A DNA stretch of 53,444 bases from Flavobacterium sp. MedPE-SWcel (GTDB lineage Bacteria > Bacteroidota > Bacteroidia > Flavobacteriales > Flavobacteriaceae), in assembly GCA_001874325.1 (NCBI GenBank), contig MPCW01000016.1, forward strand, positions 1 to 53,444. Direction: 5' to 3'. Every line of letters starts with the position of its first letter. Position 1 is the stretch's first letter. The notes under the pieces are model-generated. The model saw only the letters and a list, made by a program, of their open reading frames with translations, searched no databases and was not told the DNA's origin. Shown here in pieces: positions 33,683 through 41,931 of the stretch. The position numbers and the translations under genes were made by a program.

Positions 33683-33741
33683 ATTAATGATAAATAGAAA
33701 AGCCTGCTCAAACTGAGCAGGCTTTTCTATTTATCATTAAT
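33683..33741. terminator. Very long perfect inverted repeat, bidirectional terminator
   Basis: Two 28-base arms that are exact reverse complements are separated by only AAC. The GC part is GCCTGCTCA / TGAGCAGGC, with T runs on both strands. It lies between the convergent FKBP and lipoprotein genes and covers the stop codon of the latter. Confidence 0.9.
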
Positions 33742-34381
33742 AATTGTTTAAGATTTCATTTATATCTAAATCGTTTCTGTATTTCCCGATTCGAATTTTA
33801 GTTACAGTACTATCTTTAATTTTAAATAAAGCTGTGCGATTACCTCTTTTATACACAATGGTATTATTCTTTTTTTTGAAATGACTTCCAAAGTTTTTAA
33901 TTACATCATTATAATGCATTCCTACTTTAACCTTGTTATTGTATATATAGATTTCTTTTCCAGATAGATAAATATCCATAAATTCTTCCGTATCTGTTCC
34001 GTAATGATACGGGTCTACAGAATCATAAACAATTAGTATACCCTGAAGTTCTGACTGTTTTAATCGCTCTTGTTTTTTAGGGTATTTAATCAGGTTATAG
34101 TGTACAAAGTTTTTATTTTTTTTATTTCTAGGGTAAATCTGTGTTTCTACTTTTGGCATGAATCCGCTTGTAACATCATCTAACTGAGACTGTATTGCTT
34201 TTACATCAACATCATTATCAAGTAATGAATATTCTAATTTAGTAGTGATAATAGTGTCTCTTTTTAATAAAGACTCTTCCTTTTTTTGAGATTCTTTTGG
34301 AATAGTTTTCTTTTCAATATTCTCTTTACATGAATAAAAAAATAGAGATATGGATAGGGCTATAAAAAAGGTTTTCTTCAT
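33737..34381 (-). CDS. Lipoprotein of unknown function
   Basis: A 214-residue lipoprotein (MKKTFFIALSISLFFYSC, Cys18) with a charged Lys/Glu segment after the Cys and a soluble mixed alpha/beta body (VKVGMHYNDVIKNFGSHF and TALFKIKDSTVTKIRIGKY near the end). No recognised family. The pattern resembles periplasmic beta-lobed lipoproteins with a KxGMxxxEV-like element, which is only suggestive. The last codons are part of the 59-base inverted repeat. Confidence 0.72.
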   Translation of the reverse strand: MKKTFFIALSISLFFYSCKENIEKKTIPKESQKKEESLLKRDTIITTKLEYSLLDNDVDVKAIQSQLDDVTSGFMPKVETQIYPRNKKNKNFVHYNLIKYPKKQERLKQSELQGILIVYDSVDPYHYGTDTEEFMDIYLSGKEIYIYNNKVKVGMHYNDVIKNFGSHFKKKNNTIVYKRGNRTALFKIKDSTVTKIRIGKYRNDLDINEILNNY

Positions 34382-34404
34382 GAATAATTTGATTTTTACA
34401 AATA

Positions 34405-34436
34405 AAAAAATCCCAACCTTTCGATTGGGATTTTAA
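34405..34436 (-). terminator. Terminator of the split-transketolase operon
   Basis: AAAATCCCAA / TTGGGATTTT with a short loop, about 20 bases past the stop of the C-terminal subunit gene. Confidence 0.85.
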
Positions 34437-34454
34437 ATATAGTAAATAGAACGA

Positions 34455-35408
34455 TTACTTTCTTGTTATCACTTTTTCTACTGCTGTAATGATAGATTGG
34501 CTGTTAAGACCATATTTTTCCATTAGTTGTGCAGGAGTTCCGCTTTCTCCAAAACTATCTTGTACCGCAACAAATTCTTGTGGTGCAGGGTTGTTAAGTG
34601 ATAGTGTACGTGCTACGCTTTCGCCAAGACCACCTAATATATTATGTTCTTCGGCAGTAACTACACAACCTGTTTTAGCAACAGATTTTAGTATAATTTC
34701 CTCATCAAGAGGCTTTATAGTGTGTATATTGATAACTTCGGCAGTTATACCTTTAGCTTCTAGAGCTTCAGCAGCAATAAGGGCTTCCCATACTAAGTGA
34801 CCTGTAGCTACTATAGTAACATCATTACCTTCGTTAAGTAACACACCTTTGCCTATTTTAAACTCACCATTCTCTGGTGTAAAGTTAGCTACAGATGGAC
34901 GACCAAAACGTAAGTAAACAGGACCATCATGATCTGCAATTGCAATAGTAGCTGCTTTTGTTTGGTTATAATCACAAGTGTTAATTACAGTCATGCCAGG
35001 AAGCATTTTCATTAACCCTATATCTTCTAATATTTGGTGTGTAGCACCATCTTCACCTAGAGTTAACCCCGCGTGAGATGCACATATTTTTACATTTTTA
35101 CCACTATAAGCAACAGATTGACGAATTTGATCGTAAACTCTACCTGTAGAGAAGTTAGCAAAAGTACCAGTAAATGGTATTTTACCACCTATAGTCATAC
35201 CAGCAGCCATACCTATCATATTAGCCTCAGCAATACCTACTTGAAAGAAACGGTTAGGGTGATTCTTTTTAAAATCCCCCATTTTAAGTGAACCAATAAG
35301 GTCAGCACAAAGTGCTACTACATTTTCGTTAGTTTGTCCTAGTTCAGTAAGACCTGCTCCAAAACCAGAGCGTGTATCTTTATTTCCTGTATTTGTATAT
35401 TTTTTCAT
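34455..35408 (-). CDS. Transketolase, C-terminal (pyrimidine-binding) subunit
   Basis: Half of a split transketolase, which moves two-carbon units between sugar phosphates in the pentose phosphate pathway. The 317-residue protein begins MKKYTNTGNKDTRSGFG and has the transketolase pyrimidine domain with FQVGIAEANMIGMAAGM (about 55-71, containing the catalytic TPP-activating Glu), SHAGLTLGEDGATHQ (about 110-124), and the C-terminal domain VATGHLVWEALIAAEAL (about 207-223). Thirteen bases separate it from the N-terminal subunit gene; together they equal one full-length enzyme. Both promoter and terminator are visible. Confidence 0.95.
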   Translation of the reverse strand: MKKYTNTGNKDTRSGFGAGLTELGQTNENVVALCADLIGSLKMGDFKKNHPNRFFQVGIAEANMIGMAAGMTIGGKIPFTGTFANFSTGRVYDQIRQSVAYSGKNVKICASHAGLTLGEDGATHQILEDIGLMKMLPGMTVINTCDYNQTKAATIAIADHDGPVYLRFGRPSVANFTPENGEFKIGKGVLLNEGNDVTIVATGHLVWEALIAAEALEAKGITAEVINIHTIKPLDEEIILKSVAKTGCVVTAEEHNILGGLGESVARTLSLNNPAPQEFVAVQDSFGESGTPAQLMEKYGLNSQSIITAVEKVITRK

Positions 35409-35421
35409 GATGTTCTAATAA

Positions 35422-36270
35422 TTAATAGTCCCCTAAAGTTTCAGCGTTCTGAGCAAAAGCTTTTTCAAGCTGCTCATCGTTAGGTGCTTTACCATGCCAT
35501 GCGTGTGTATGCATCATAAAGTCTACACCATTACCCATTTCAGTGTATAGTAATACACAAACAGGTTTTCCTTTTCCTGTTCTGGCTTTAGCTTCAGTCA
35601 TTCCAGTAATAATAGCTTCAATATCATTACCTTCTTTAATTTCTAGCACATCCCACCCAAAAGCTTCAAATTTAGCTTTAAGGCTACCCATAGCTAATAC
35701 TTCATCTGTAGGGCCATCAATTTGCTTACCGTTAAGATCTATAGTCGAGATAAGGTTGTCTACTTTATAAGCAGATGCATACATTATAGCTTCCCAGTTT
35801 TGTCCTTCTTGTAATTCACCATCACCATGAAGGCTATATACAAGTTTATCGTCACCGTTAAGTTTTTTAGCTTGAGCAGTACCTAGAGCTACACTCATTC
35901 CTTGACCTAGAGAACCAGACGCCATACGTATACCAGGTAGTCCTTCATGTGTAGTAGGGTGACCTTGTAGTCTTGAGTTTAGTAAACGGAAAGTTGCAAG
36001 TTCTGAAACAGGGAAGTAGCCACTACGAGCAAGTACACTATAGAACACAGGAGATATGTGACCGTTAGAAAGAAAAAATACATCTTCATTTATCCCGTCC
36101 ATGTCAAAACCTTCTTTGCGATCCATTAAGTTTTGGTACAGGGCTACCAAAAATTCAGTACAGCCAAGTGATCCACCAGGGTGACCAGAGTTTACGGCAT
36201 GTACCATGCGAAGAATGTCTCTTCTTACCTGAATAGTTAAGTCGTTAAGTTGTTGTGTGTTAGGTTTCAT
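35422..36270 (-). CDS. Transketolase, N-terminal (TPP-binding) subunit
   Basis: A 282-residue TPP-binding half of split transketolase. Seen motifs: NSGHPGGSLGCTEFLVALY (about 27-45), SNGHISPVFYSVLARSG (about 69-85), GDGELQEGQNWEAIMYAS (about 149-166), which holds the Mg/TPP GDG...N motif, and HTHAWHGKAPND (about 254-265). A TTTG-N20-TACTTTTG promoter lies 25-56 bases upstream. It is encoded just before the C-terminal subunit. Annotation as tktA/tktB varies, so no symbol is given. Confidence 0.95.
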   Translation of the reverse strand: MKPNTQQLNDLTIQVRRDILRMVHAVNSGHPGGSLGCTEFLVALYQNLMDRKEGFDMDGINEDVFFLSNGHISPVFYSVLARSGYFPVSELATFRLLNSRLQGHPTTHEGLPGIRMASGSLGQGMSVALGTAQAKKLNGDDKLVYSLHGDGELQEGQNWEAIMYASAYKVDNLISTIDLNGKQIDGPTDEVLAMGSLKAKFEAFGWDVLEIKEGNDIEAIITGMTEAKARTGKGKPVCVLLYTEMGNGVDFMMHTHAWHGKAPNDEQLEKAFAQNAETLGDY

Positions 36271-36294
36271 TCTTAGAAATTAATTAAACTGCTG

Positions 36295-36326
36295 CAAAAG
36301 TAATTCTAATTTTATTGTGTGGCAAA
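36295..36326 (-). promoter_or_regulatory. Promoter of the split-transketolase operon
   Basis: On the minus strand TTTG (36323-36326), 20-base spacer, TACTTTTG (36295-36302), a full consensus match 25 bases before the ATG. Confidence 0.85.
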
Positions 36327-36398
36327 TTATTTAAACTACTAAAATAGAAGGCTTAAGCTTTGGTTAACAAAAAGATAAGTTATTATGATTTTAAGATT

Positions 36399-37106
36399 TT
36401 ATCTGTTGGATTGTTTTCTAAGTTGAGTAATCGATAGTATATGTACAAATATTGCCGAAGGCATAAGGAAGGTTGGGAGTAGTAAGAATGGGAATTGGTT
36501 GAATTCTTGTGAGATAAATTCAGTTGATTCTCCCCATACAGAAGGTACATAGAATGAAGTTATAAATATAAATGCTGCAAATAGCACTATACCGATTCCT
36601 ATAATATTCCATACAATTAATAACTTTTTAGATGCATTTTTCCTCATAGCATAAAACCCCATGAAGATTGCAGAAATACCTAATAGCACATCATAGTTGT
36701 ATCCGTCAAAAGTAACTTGTTTAGGTAAAATACCTTGTGTAAAGGTAAAATAGAATAATACTTCTATAAAAGCTCTAAAACTTTGATAGAAAATAGGGAC
36801 ATGTGTAGGGAGTTTGTCTAGAACACTGCTATTCCTGTTTTTGTACATAAAAATAATGGTAAATAGAAACACTGGTGCTATCATGAATAATGGGATTCGT
36901 GGAGGAAATGATAAATCGTGATAAAACCCTGTTATTGATATTATATAGTGTGTAATTAACCATATGCCTAGTACAATTACTACAGTTGATAGTTTTTTGG
37001 ATCTTTTTTTTGGATCAATACTATTCTTTATAAGTGCTGAGTTATAGAACCAGAGTATAATACTTAAGAGAATAACGAAAAGTAAAACGTAGGAAGCTTT
37101 TAACAT
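36399..37106 (-). CDS. Polytopic membrane protein of unknown function
   Basis: A 235-residue protein with about seven hydrophobic segments (near 3-21, 42-60, 72-88, 109-122, 133-147, 159-182 and 203-226) and a basic C-terminus. No transport or enzyme motif recognised. The gene follows the MarR regulator by 4 bases, so they form an operon, and the regulator probably controls it together with itself. Confidence 0.78.
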   Translation of the reverse strand: MLKASYVLLFVILLSIILWFYNSALIKNSIDPKKRSKKLSTVVIVLGIWLITHYIISITGFYHDLSFPPRIPLFMIAPVFLFTIIFMYKNRNSSVLDKLPTHVPIFYQSFRAFIEVLFYFTFTQGILPKQVTFDGYNYDVLLGISAIFMGFYAMRKNASKKLLIVWNIIGIGIVLFAAFIFITSFYVPSVWGESTEFISQEFNQFPFLLLPTFLMPSAIFVHILSITQLRKQSNR

Positions 37107-37110
37107 GAGG

Positions 37111-37542
37111 TTATTGTTTAGTTAGGTTTGATAGTAATATATTGAGTGCATCTTCGCCCTCTTTTTCTATTTTGTCACGTATTTCATCCATGGCTAAGTT
37201 CCATTGTGGGATGACGTTGTCTAAAAATTCATAACCGCTATCAGTTATTTTTAGTTTAGAATATTCATCAGTATATATATAGCCACTTTTTATTAATCGG
37301 TTTAAATTTCTGTTTACGGTTGATTTCTCTAAGTAGAGTATGTCAGATATTTTTTTTTGATTAACATCTTTGCCTTTAGTAATCACAAAAAGCACACTAA
37401 GCTGGCTGCTGGTAATATTGAAATCTTTAAGATGCTTTCTAAATACATTACCTATTATTCTAGTACATCTGTTGATCTTTCCCGATATGCAAAAAGTAGG
37501 GTTACAATTGTCAATGTTGGTATATGTTTTAGCTTCTTTCAT
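37111..37542 (-). CDS. MarR-family transcriptional regulator
   Basis: A 143-residue winged-helix regulator. The DNA-binding core is NITSSQLSVLFVITKGKDVNQKKISDILYLEKSTVNRNLNRLIKSGYIYTDEY (about 42-94), with recognition helix LEKSTVNRNLNRLIKSG and a wing following. Cys13, Cys18 and Cys26 near the N-terminus (NCNPTFCISGKINRC) could sense metal or redox state, which is inference. The promoter box ends 4 bases before the ATG and a perfect 14-bp palindrome lies just upstream, the likely operator. Confidence 0.88.
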   Translation of the reverse strand: MKEAKTYTNIDNCNPTFCISGKINRCTRIIGNVFRKHLKDFNITSSQLSVLFVITKGKDVNQKKISDILYLEKSTVNRNLNRLIKSGYIYTDEYSKLKITDSGYEFLDNVIPQWNLAMDEIRDKIEKEGEDALNILLSNLTKQ

Positions 37543-37546
37543 AATG

Positions 37547-37554
37547 CAAATGTA
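37547..37554 (-). promoter_or_regulatory. Promoter -7 box of the MarR gene
   Basis: TACATTTG on the minus strand, 4 bases from the ATG at 37542; the transcript may begin at the start codon. Confidence 0.5.
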
Positions 37555-37560
37555 TCAAAA

Positions 37561-37574
37561 GTTGTATATACAAC
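37561..37574. promoter_or_regulatory. Candidate MarR operator palindrome
   Basis: GTTGTATATACAAC is a perfect 14-bp palindrome 6 bases upstream of the -7 box, where RNA polymerase would sit. This is a typical site for autorepression. Confidence 0.55.
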
Positions 37575-37617
37575 CTGATGAATAATTGATAAAATATAAA
37601 ATCTTGAATAATAAAGT

Positions 37618-37625
37618 TATCTTTG
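37618..37625 (+). promoter_or_regulatory. Promoter -7 box of tgt
   Basis: TATCTTTG, 19 bases before the tgt ATG, followed by GCAGG. No good -33 element at the usual distance. Confidence 0.55.
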
Positions 37626-37644
37626 CAGGCTGTAAAAGACACTC

Positions 37645-38775
37645 ATGAAATTCGATTTACTTACTAAAGATCCACAGAGCAAAGCCAGAGCAGGTAAACT
37701 TACTACTGATCATGGCGTTATAGAGACACCAATATTTATGCCTGTAGGTACTATGGGTACCGTAAAAGGTGTGCATCAGCGCGAGCTTAAAAATGATATT
37801 AATCCTGATATTATTTTAGGAAATACATATCATTTATATCTACGTCCAAAAACGGGGATATTAGAAAAAGCTGGCGGACTGCATAAATTTATGAATTGGG
37901 ATAGACCAATACTTACTGATAGTGGTGGGTATCAGGTGTACTCACTTTCGGGAAATAGAAAGATAAAAGAAGAAGGAGTAAAGTTTAAATCACACATTGA
38001 TGGTTCATACCATTTCTTTTCGCCAGAAAATGTAATGGAAATTCAACGTACTATTGGTGCTGATATCATTATGGCGTTTGACGAGTGTACACCTTACCCG
38101 TGCGACTATCGTTATGCAAAACGCTCTATGCACATGACGCATCGTTGGTTAGACCGTTGTATTAATCATTTAGATAAGTTACCATACAAGTATGGTTATA
38201 GCCAAGCATTTTTCCCGATAGTACAAGGTAGTACTTATAAAGATTTGAGAAAACAATCAGCAGAGTATATTGCTAATGCTGGAGCTGTGGGTAATGCTAT
38301 TGGAGGTCTATCTGTAGGAGAGCCTGCTGAGGAAATGTATGGAATGACTGATGTAGTTTGTAGTGTGTTGCCAGAAGATAAGCCTCGTTATTTAATGGGG
38401 GTGGGTACACCTATAAATATTCTTGAAAATATAGCACTAGGGGTAGATATGTTTGACTGTGTTATGCCTACGCGTAATGCTCGTAACGGAATGTTATTTA
38501 CTGCTAACGGTTCTATTAATATAAAAAATAAGAAATGGGAGGATGATTTTTCTCCTATAGACGAAATGGGCATAACCTTTGTAGATACGGAATACTCGAA
38601 AGCCTATTTAAGACACTTGTTTGCATCTAACGAATATCTTGGTAAGCAAATTGCTACGATACATAATCTTGGATTCTATATGTGGTTGGTTCGTGAGGCA
38701 AGAAAGCATATATTAGCAGGAGATTTCCGAGAATGGAAAGACATGATGGTTAAAAATATGGATCAAAGGTTATAA
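37645..38775 (+). CDS. tgt: tRNA-guanine transglycosylase
   Basis: Exchanges guanine-34 of tRNAs with GUN anticodons for the queuosine precursor. The 376-residue protein has TDSGGYQVYS with catalytic Asp92, AFDECTPYPC (about 144-153), GGLSVGEP (220-227), and FDCVMPTRNARNG with nucleophile Asp271. The zinc site found in other bacterial Tgt (CxCxxC then His, PECDCYTC-like) is altered: the aligned residues read DEMGITFVDTEYS, giving Gly309, Thr311 and Asp314 in place of the three cysteines, while the His340 of IHN remains. The protein is full length and otherwise normal. Followed 23 bases on by the permease gene, so likely one operon. Confidence 0.93.
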   Translation: MKFDLLTKDPQSKARAGKLTTDHGVIETPIFMPVGTMGTVKGVHQRELKNDINPDIILGNTYHLYLRPKTGILEKAGGLHKFMNWDRPILTDSGGYQVYSLSGNRKIKEEGVKFKSHIDGSYHFFSPENVMEIQRTIGADIIMAFDECTPYPCDYRYAKRSMHMTHRWLDRCINHLDKLPYKYGYSQAFFPIVQGSTYKDLRKQSAEYIANAGAVGNAIGGLSVGEPAEEMYGMTDVVCSVLPEDKPRYLMGVGTPINILENIALGVDMFDCVMPTRNARNGMLFTANGSINIKNKKWEDDFSPIDEMGITFVDTEYSKAYLRHLFASNEYLGKQIATIHNLGFYMWLVREARKHILAGDFREWKDMMVKNMDQRL

Positions 38776-38798
38776 ATATATTTTAAGCACAAAGCCTA

Positions 38799-39875
38799 GT
38801 GAAAATAATAGATTGGTATATCCTGAAACGTTACCTAGCTACATTTTTTGTAATGCTATTACTGTTTATTCCTATTGGGATAGTGATAGATGTGTCAGAA
38901 AAGATAAATAAGATACTTAAAAACAAAGTGCCTTTTGTAGATGTAGCACTATATTATGCCGATTTTACGGTTTATTTTGCAAATTTACTTTTTCCTATTT
39001 TTTTGTTTCTATCAGTTATATGGTTTACTTCTAAGCTAGCTAATAATACAGAGATTGTTGCTATACTAAGTTCAGGTATATCATTTAATCGTTTTCTTCG
39101 CCCTTATATAATAGGAGCTACATTTATATCATTACTAGCGTTAGTAATGGGGTTCTTTTTTGTGCCAAAAGCTAGTAAAGGTTTTAACGATTTTAGATAT
39201 AAATATCTTAAAAACAATCAAGCGGTAAGAAAAAGTCAAGACGTTTATAAACAAATAAGCGATAACGAATATATTTACGTTCGAAGCTTCAACTATTTAG
39301 AAAAGAAAGGATATAACTTTAATCTAGAGAAGTTTGAAGATAATAAGATGCTGTATAAGATAAATGCAAGTAGTATTAGATGGAATCCAGAAGATAGTAC
39401 TTATACATTATCAAGTTATAGTAAGCGTACGGTGGGGAAGATGGGAGATATTCTAGAATCGGCTAAAGAGAAGAAGTTTAAGTTTAATTTTGAGCCAGAT
39501 GATCTTACACCGGCGGTATATGCTGCTGAAACAATGACATTGGGTGAATTAAACCGTTTTATAGATAAAGAACGTTCAAGCGGGTCGGGTAACATAAATG
39601 CCTACCTTGTTGTGTTATATAAAAAATATAGTATTCCCGTTTCAGCATTTATTCTTACAGTAATTGCTGTTGCAGTATCCTCTATGAAAAGAAGAGGTGG
39701 TATGGGAGTTAACCTTGCCATGGGTATAGGGCTTGCCTTTACTTACATTTTCTTTGATAAGGTTTTTGGTACTATGGCAGAGAAGTCGAGTATTCCTCCG
39801 CTTATTGCTGTATGGTTTCCTAACATAGCATTTGGTATACTTGCTATTTTCCTATTACGAAATGCTAGGCGATAA
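38799..39875 (+). CDS. LptF/LptG-family permease
   Basis: A 358-residue inner-membrane protein of the YjgP/YjgQ family. These form the transmembrane part of the LptB2FG exporter that extracts LPS from the inner membrane. It has membrane segments near 10-30, 53-77, 96-120 and three more after about 270, and a large periplasmic beta-jellyroll-like part (about 130-255). The start IDWYILKRYLATFFVMLLLF is characteristic. Translation starts at GTG (38799). LptF versus LptG cannot be settled; the small size and IDWYILK start fit LptG better. It overlaps the DMT-transporter gene by 14 bases. Confidence 0.88.
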   Translation: MKIIDWYILKRYLATFFVMLLLFIPIGIVIDVSEKINKILKNKVPFVDVALYYADFTVYFANLLFPIFLFLSVIWFTSKLANNTEIVAILSSGISFNRFLRPYIIGATFISLLALVMGFFFVPKASKGFNDFRYKYLKNNQAVRKSQDVYKQISDNEYIYVRSFNYLEKKGYNFNLEKFEDNKMLYKINASSIRWNPEDSTYTLSSYSKRTVGKMGDILESAKEKKFKFNFEPDDLTPAVYAAETMTLGELNRFIDKERSSGSGNINAYLVVLYKKYSIPVSAFILTVIAVAVSSMKRRGGMGVNLAMGIGLAFTYIFFDKVFGTMAEKSSIPPLIAVWFPNIAFGILAIFLLRNARR

Positions 39876-40746
39876 TTTAAAAAGTTACTTACAGCTTCAT
39901 TTTATAGTATTTATATGGGGCTTTACAGCCGTTATTGGCGCGTTAATATCGTTAGATGCTTTGCCATTAGTATGGTTCAGGATGTCTATAGCTGTACTTC
40001 TTGTTTTATTATACATCATAGTAAAACGAATACCACTTAAAATACCTCCTAAAACTATAATAGGTTTTTTAATAGCAGGCTTAGTTATAGCCTTGCATTG
40101 GCTTACCTTTTTTAAGGCCATAAAAGTGTCTAATGTATCGGTTACATTAGCTTGTCTTTCTACAGGAGCTTTTTTTACAGCATTATTAGAACCATTATTC
40201 TTTGGACGAAAAGTTATTTGGTATGAAGTACTCTTTGGCTTATTTGTAGTTGGAGGGCTATATATTATATTTAAGTTTGAAGGTAACTATTTCGAAGGAA
40301 TAGTATTAGCACTTACATCAGCATTTCTCTCAGCATGCTTCTCTATCATCAACGGTAAATACGCTAAAGAGTATGACCCAACGGTAATAACACTTTATGA
40401 ACTCTTTGGAGGTGTGTTTTTCCTGTCACTATATTTATTGTTTACAGGTAGTTTTACACCAGAGTTTTTTGTAGTGTCATCTAACGATTGGATATGGCTT
40501 TTTGTATTAGGTTCTTTTTGTACAGCCTATGCTTTTATAGTTTCGGTACAAGTAATGAAGTTTTTAAGCCCATATACGGTAATGCTAACCATAAATATGG
40601 AGCCAGTTTATGGTATTATTCTCGCATTATTAGTGTTTAATGATAAAGAAAAGATGAGTTGGACCTTTTACTTAGGTGCCGCAATAATTATAACAACAGT
40701 GATTCTCAACGGTATACTTAAAAAATATACCAAAACTGCAAAGTAA
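39862..40746 (+). CDS. EamA/DMT-superfamily transporter
   Basis: A 294-residue inner-membrane protein with ten predicted helices in two EamA repeats (about 7-135 and 145-285). FIVFIWGFTAVIGALIS opens the first repeat; LSAFLSACFSIINGKYAKEY links to the second; FLSPYTVMLTINMEPVYGIILALLVFNDK is the usual EamA C-terminal signature. Of the two in-frame starts, the ATG at 39862 lacks the extra hydrophobic leader of the earlier ATG at 39832 and is preferred. Transported solute (amino acid, metabolite or drug) unknown. Confidence 0.85.
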   Translation: MLGDNLKSYLQLHFIVFIWGFTAVIGALISLDALPLVWFRMSIAVLLVLLYIIVKRIPLKIPPKTIIGFLIAGLVIALHWLTFFKAIKVSNVSVTLACLSTGAFFTALLEPLFFGRKVIWYEVLFGLFVVGGLYIIFKFEGNYFEGIVLALTSAFLSACFSIINGKYAKEYDPTVITLYELFGGVFFLSLYLLFTGSFTPEFFVVSSNDWIWLFVLGSFCTAYAFIVSVQVMKFLSPYTVMLTINMEPVYGIILALLVFNDKEKMSWTFYLGAAIIITTVILNGILKKYTKTAK

Positions 40747-40756
40747 ATAGTAAGGT

Positions 40757-40790
40757 TTTGTTTTTATCTAACCTTAAAATTTTATCTTTG
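40757..40790 (+). promoter_or_regulatory. Promoter of accA
   Basis: TTTG (40757-40760), 22-base spacer, TATCTTTG (40783-40790), 34 bases before the accA ATG and just past the preceding stop codon. Confidence 0.75.
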
Positions 40791-40824
40791 TAGTTCGAAC
40801 CAAAAGTAAAATTCTGTCGGAATT

Positions 40825-41778
40825 ATGGAATATTTAGATTTTGAACTACCTATTAAAGAGCTTGAAGAACAGCTTGATAAATGTACAGTTATAGGTCAGG
40901 AATCGGATGTTGATGTATCAAATACATGCAAACAGATCGAGAAAAAATTAGAAGAAACTAAGAAGAAAATATATAAAAACCTTACTGCTTGGCAGAGAGT
41001 TCAGCTTTCTAGACACCCAAGTAGACCATATACAATGGATCATGTAAAGGCGCTTATGGGCGATACTTTCCTTGAGCTATTTGGAGATAGAGGTTTTAAA
41101 GATGATAAAGCCATGATAGGTGGTCTAGGTAAAATAGGCGATCAATCTTTTATGGTTATCGGACAACAAAAAGGTTATAACACAAAAACAAGACAGTACC
41201 GTAACTTTGGTATGGCTAATCCAGAAGGGTATCGTAAGGCTTTACGTCTAATGAAAATGGCTGAAAAGTTTGGTATACCTGTAATTACACTTGTTGATAC
41301 TCCAGGAGCATATCCGGGTCTAGAAGCTGAAGAGCGTGGACAGGGAGAGGCTATTGCCAGAAATATTTTTGAAATGGTACGTTTAACAGTGCCTATCATA
41401 ACTATTGTTATTGGTGAAGGTGCTTCAGGTGGAGCATTAGGTATAGGTGTAGGAGATAAAGTATTCATGTTAGAAAACACATGGTACTCTGTAATTTCTC
41501 CAGAATCTTGTTCATCTATACTATGGAGAAGTTGGGAGTTTAAAGAACAAGCTGCTGAGGCATTAAAGCTAACTTCTTTTGACATGAAGAAACAAAGACT
41601 TATTGATGATATTATTCCAGAACCATTAGGAGGAGCTCATTATGATAGAGCTAATACCTTTAAAAATGTGGAAGAATACATTATGAAAGCATATAATGAA
41701 TTAAAAGACTTATCAACAACCGATTTATTGGCTAAAAGAATGGATAAGTACAGTAATATGGGCGAATTTAAAGAATAG
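40825..41778 (+). CDS. accA: Acetyl-CoA carboxylase carboxyltransferase, alpha subunit
   Basis: With AccD it carries carboxyl from biotin-BCCP to acetyl-CoA, the committed step of fatty acid synthesis. The 317-residue protein has the crotonase-like core: [29 protein letters not shown] (about 63-91), [11 protein letters not shown] (about 113-123), [23 protein letters not shown] (about 155-177), and [15 protein letters not shown] (about 191-205). It lacks the zinc finger, which is on AccD. Own promoter and terminator, so monocistronic. Confidence 0.97.
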   Translation: MEYLDFELPIKELEEQLDKCTVIGQESDVDVSNTCKQIEKKLEETKKKIYKNLTAWQRVQLSRHPSRPYTMDHVKALMGDTFLELFGDRGFKDDKAMIGGLGKIGDQSFMVIGQQKGYNTKTRQYRNFGMANPEGYRKALRLMKMAEKFGIPVITLVDTPGAYPGLEAEERGQGEAIARNIFEMVRLTVPIITIVIGEGASGGALGIGVGDKVFMLENTWYSVISPESCSSILWRSWEFKEQAAEALKLTSFDMKKQRLIDDIIPEPLGGAHYDRANTFKNVEEYIMKAYNELKDLSTTDLLAKRMDKYSNMGEFKE

Positions 41779-41798
41779 TAGGTCATTTTGATAAAATA

Positions 41799-41830
41799 TA
41801 TCCGAAGCCTTACAGCTTCGGATTTTTTTT
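41799..41830 (+). terminator. Terminator of accA
   Basis: ATCCGAAGC / GCTTCGGAT with loop CTTACA and eight T, 20 bases after the accA stop. Confidence 0.92.
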
Positions 41831-41931
41831 GACTTATTAACAGTTGGAGGGTGGTTTATGAACACGTTATCAACACCTTTGCCTTAACAATTACTTAAAC
41901 TACCCATTTCAATTTTAATTACATTAGCATA

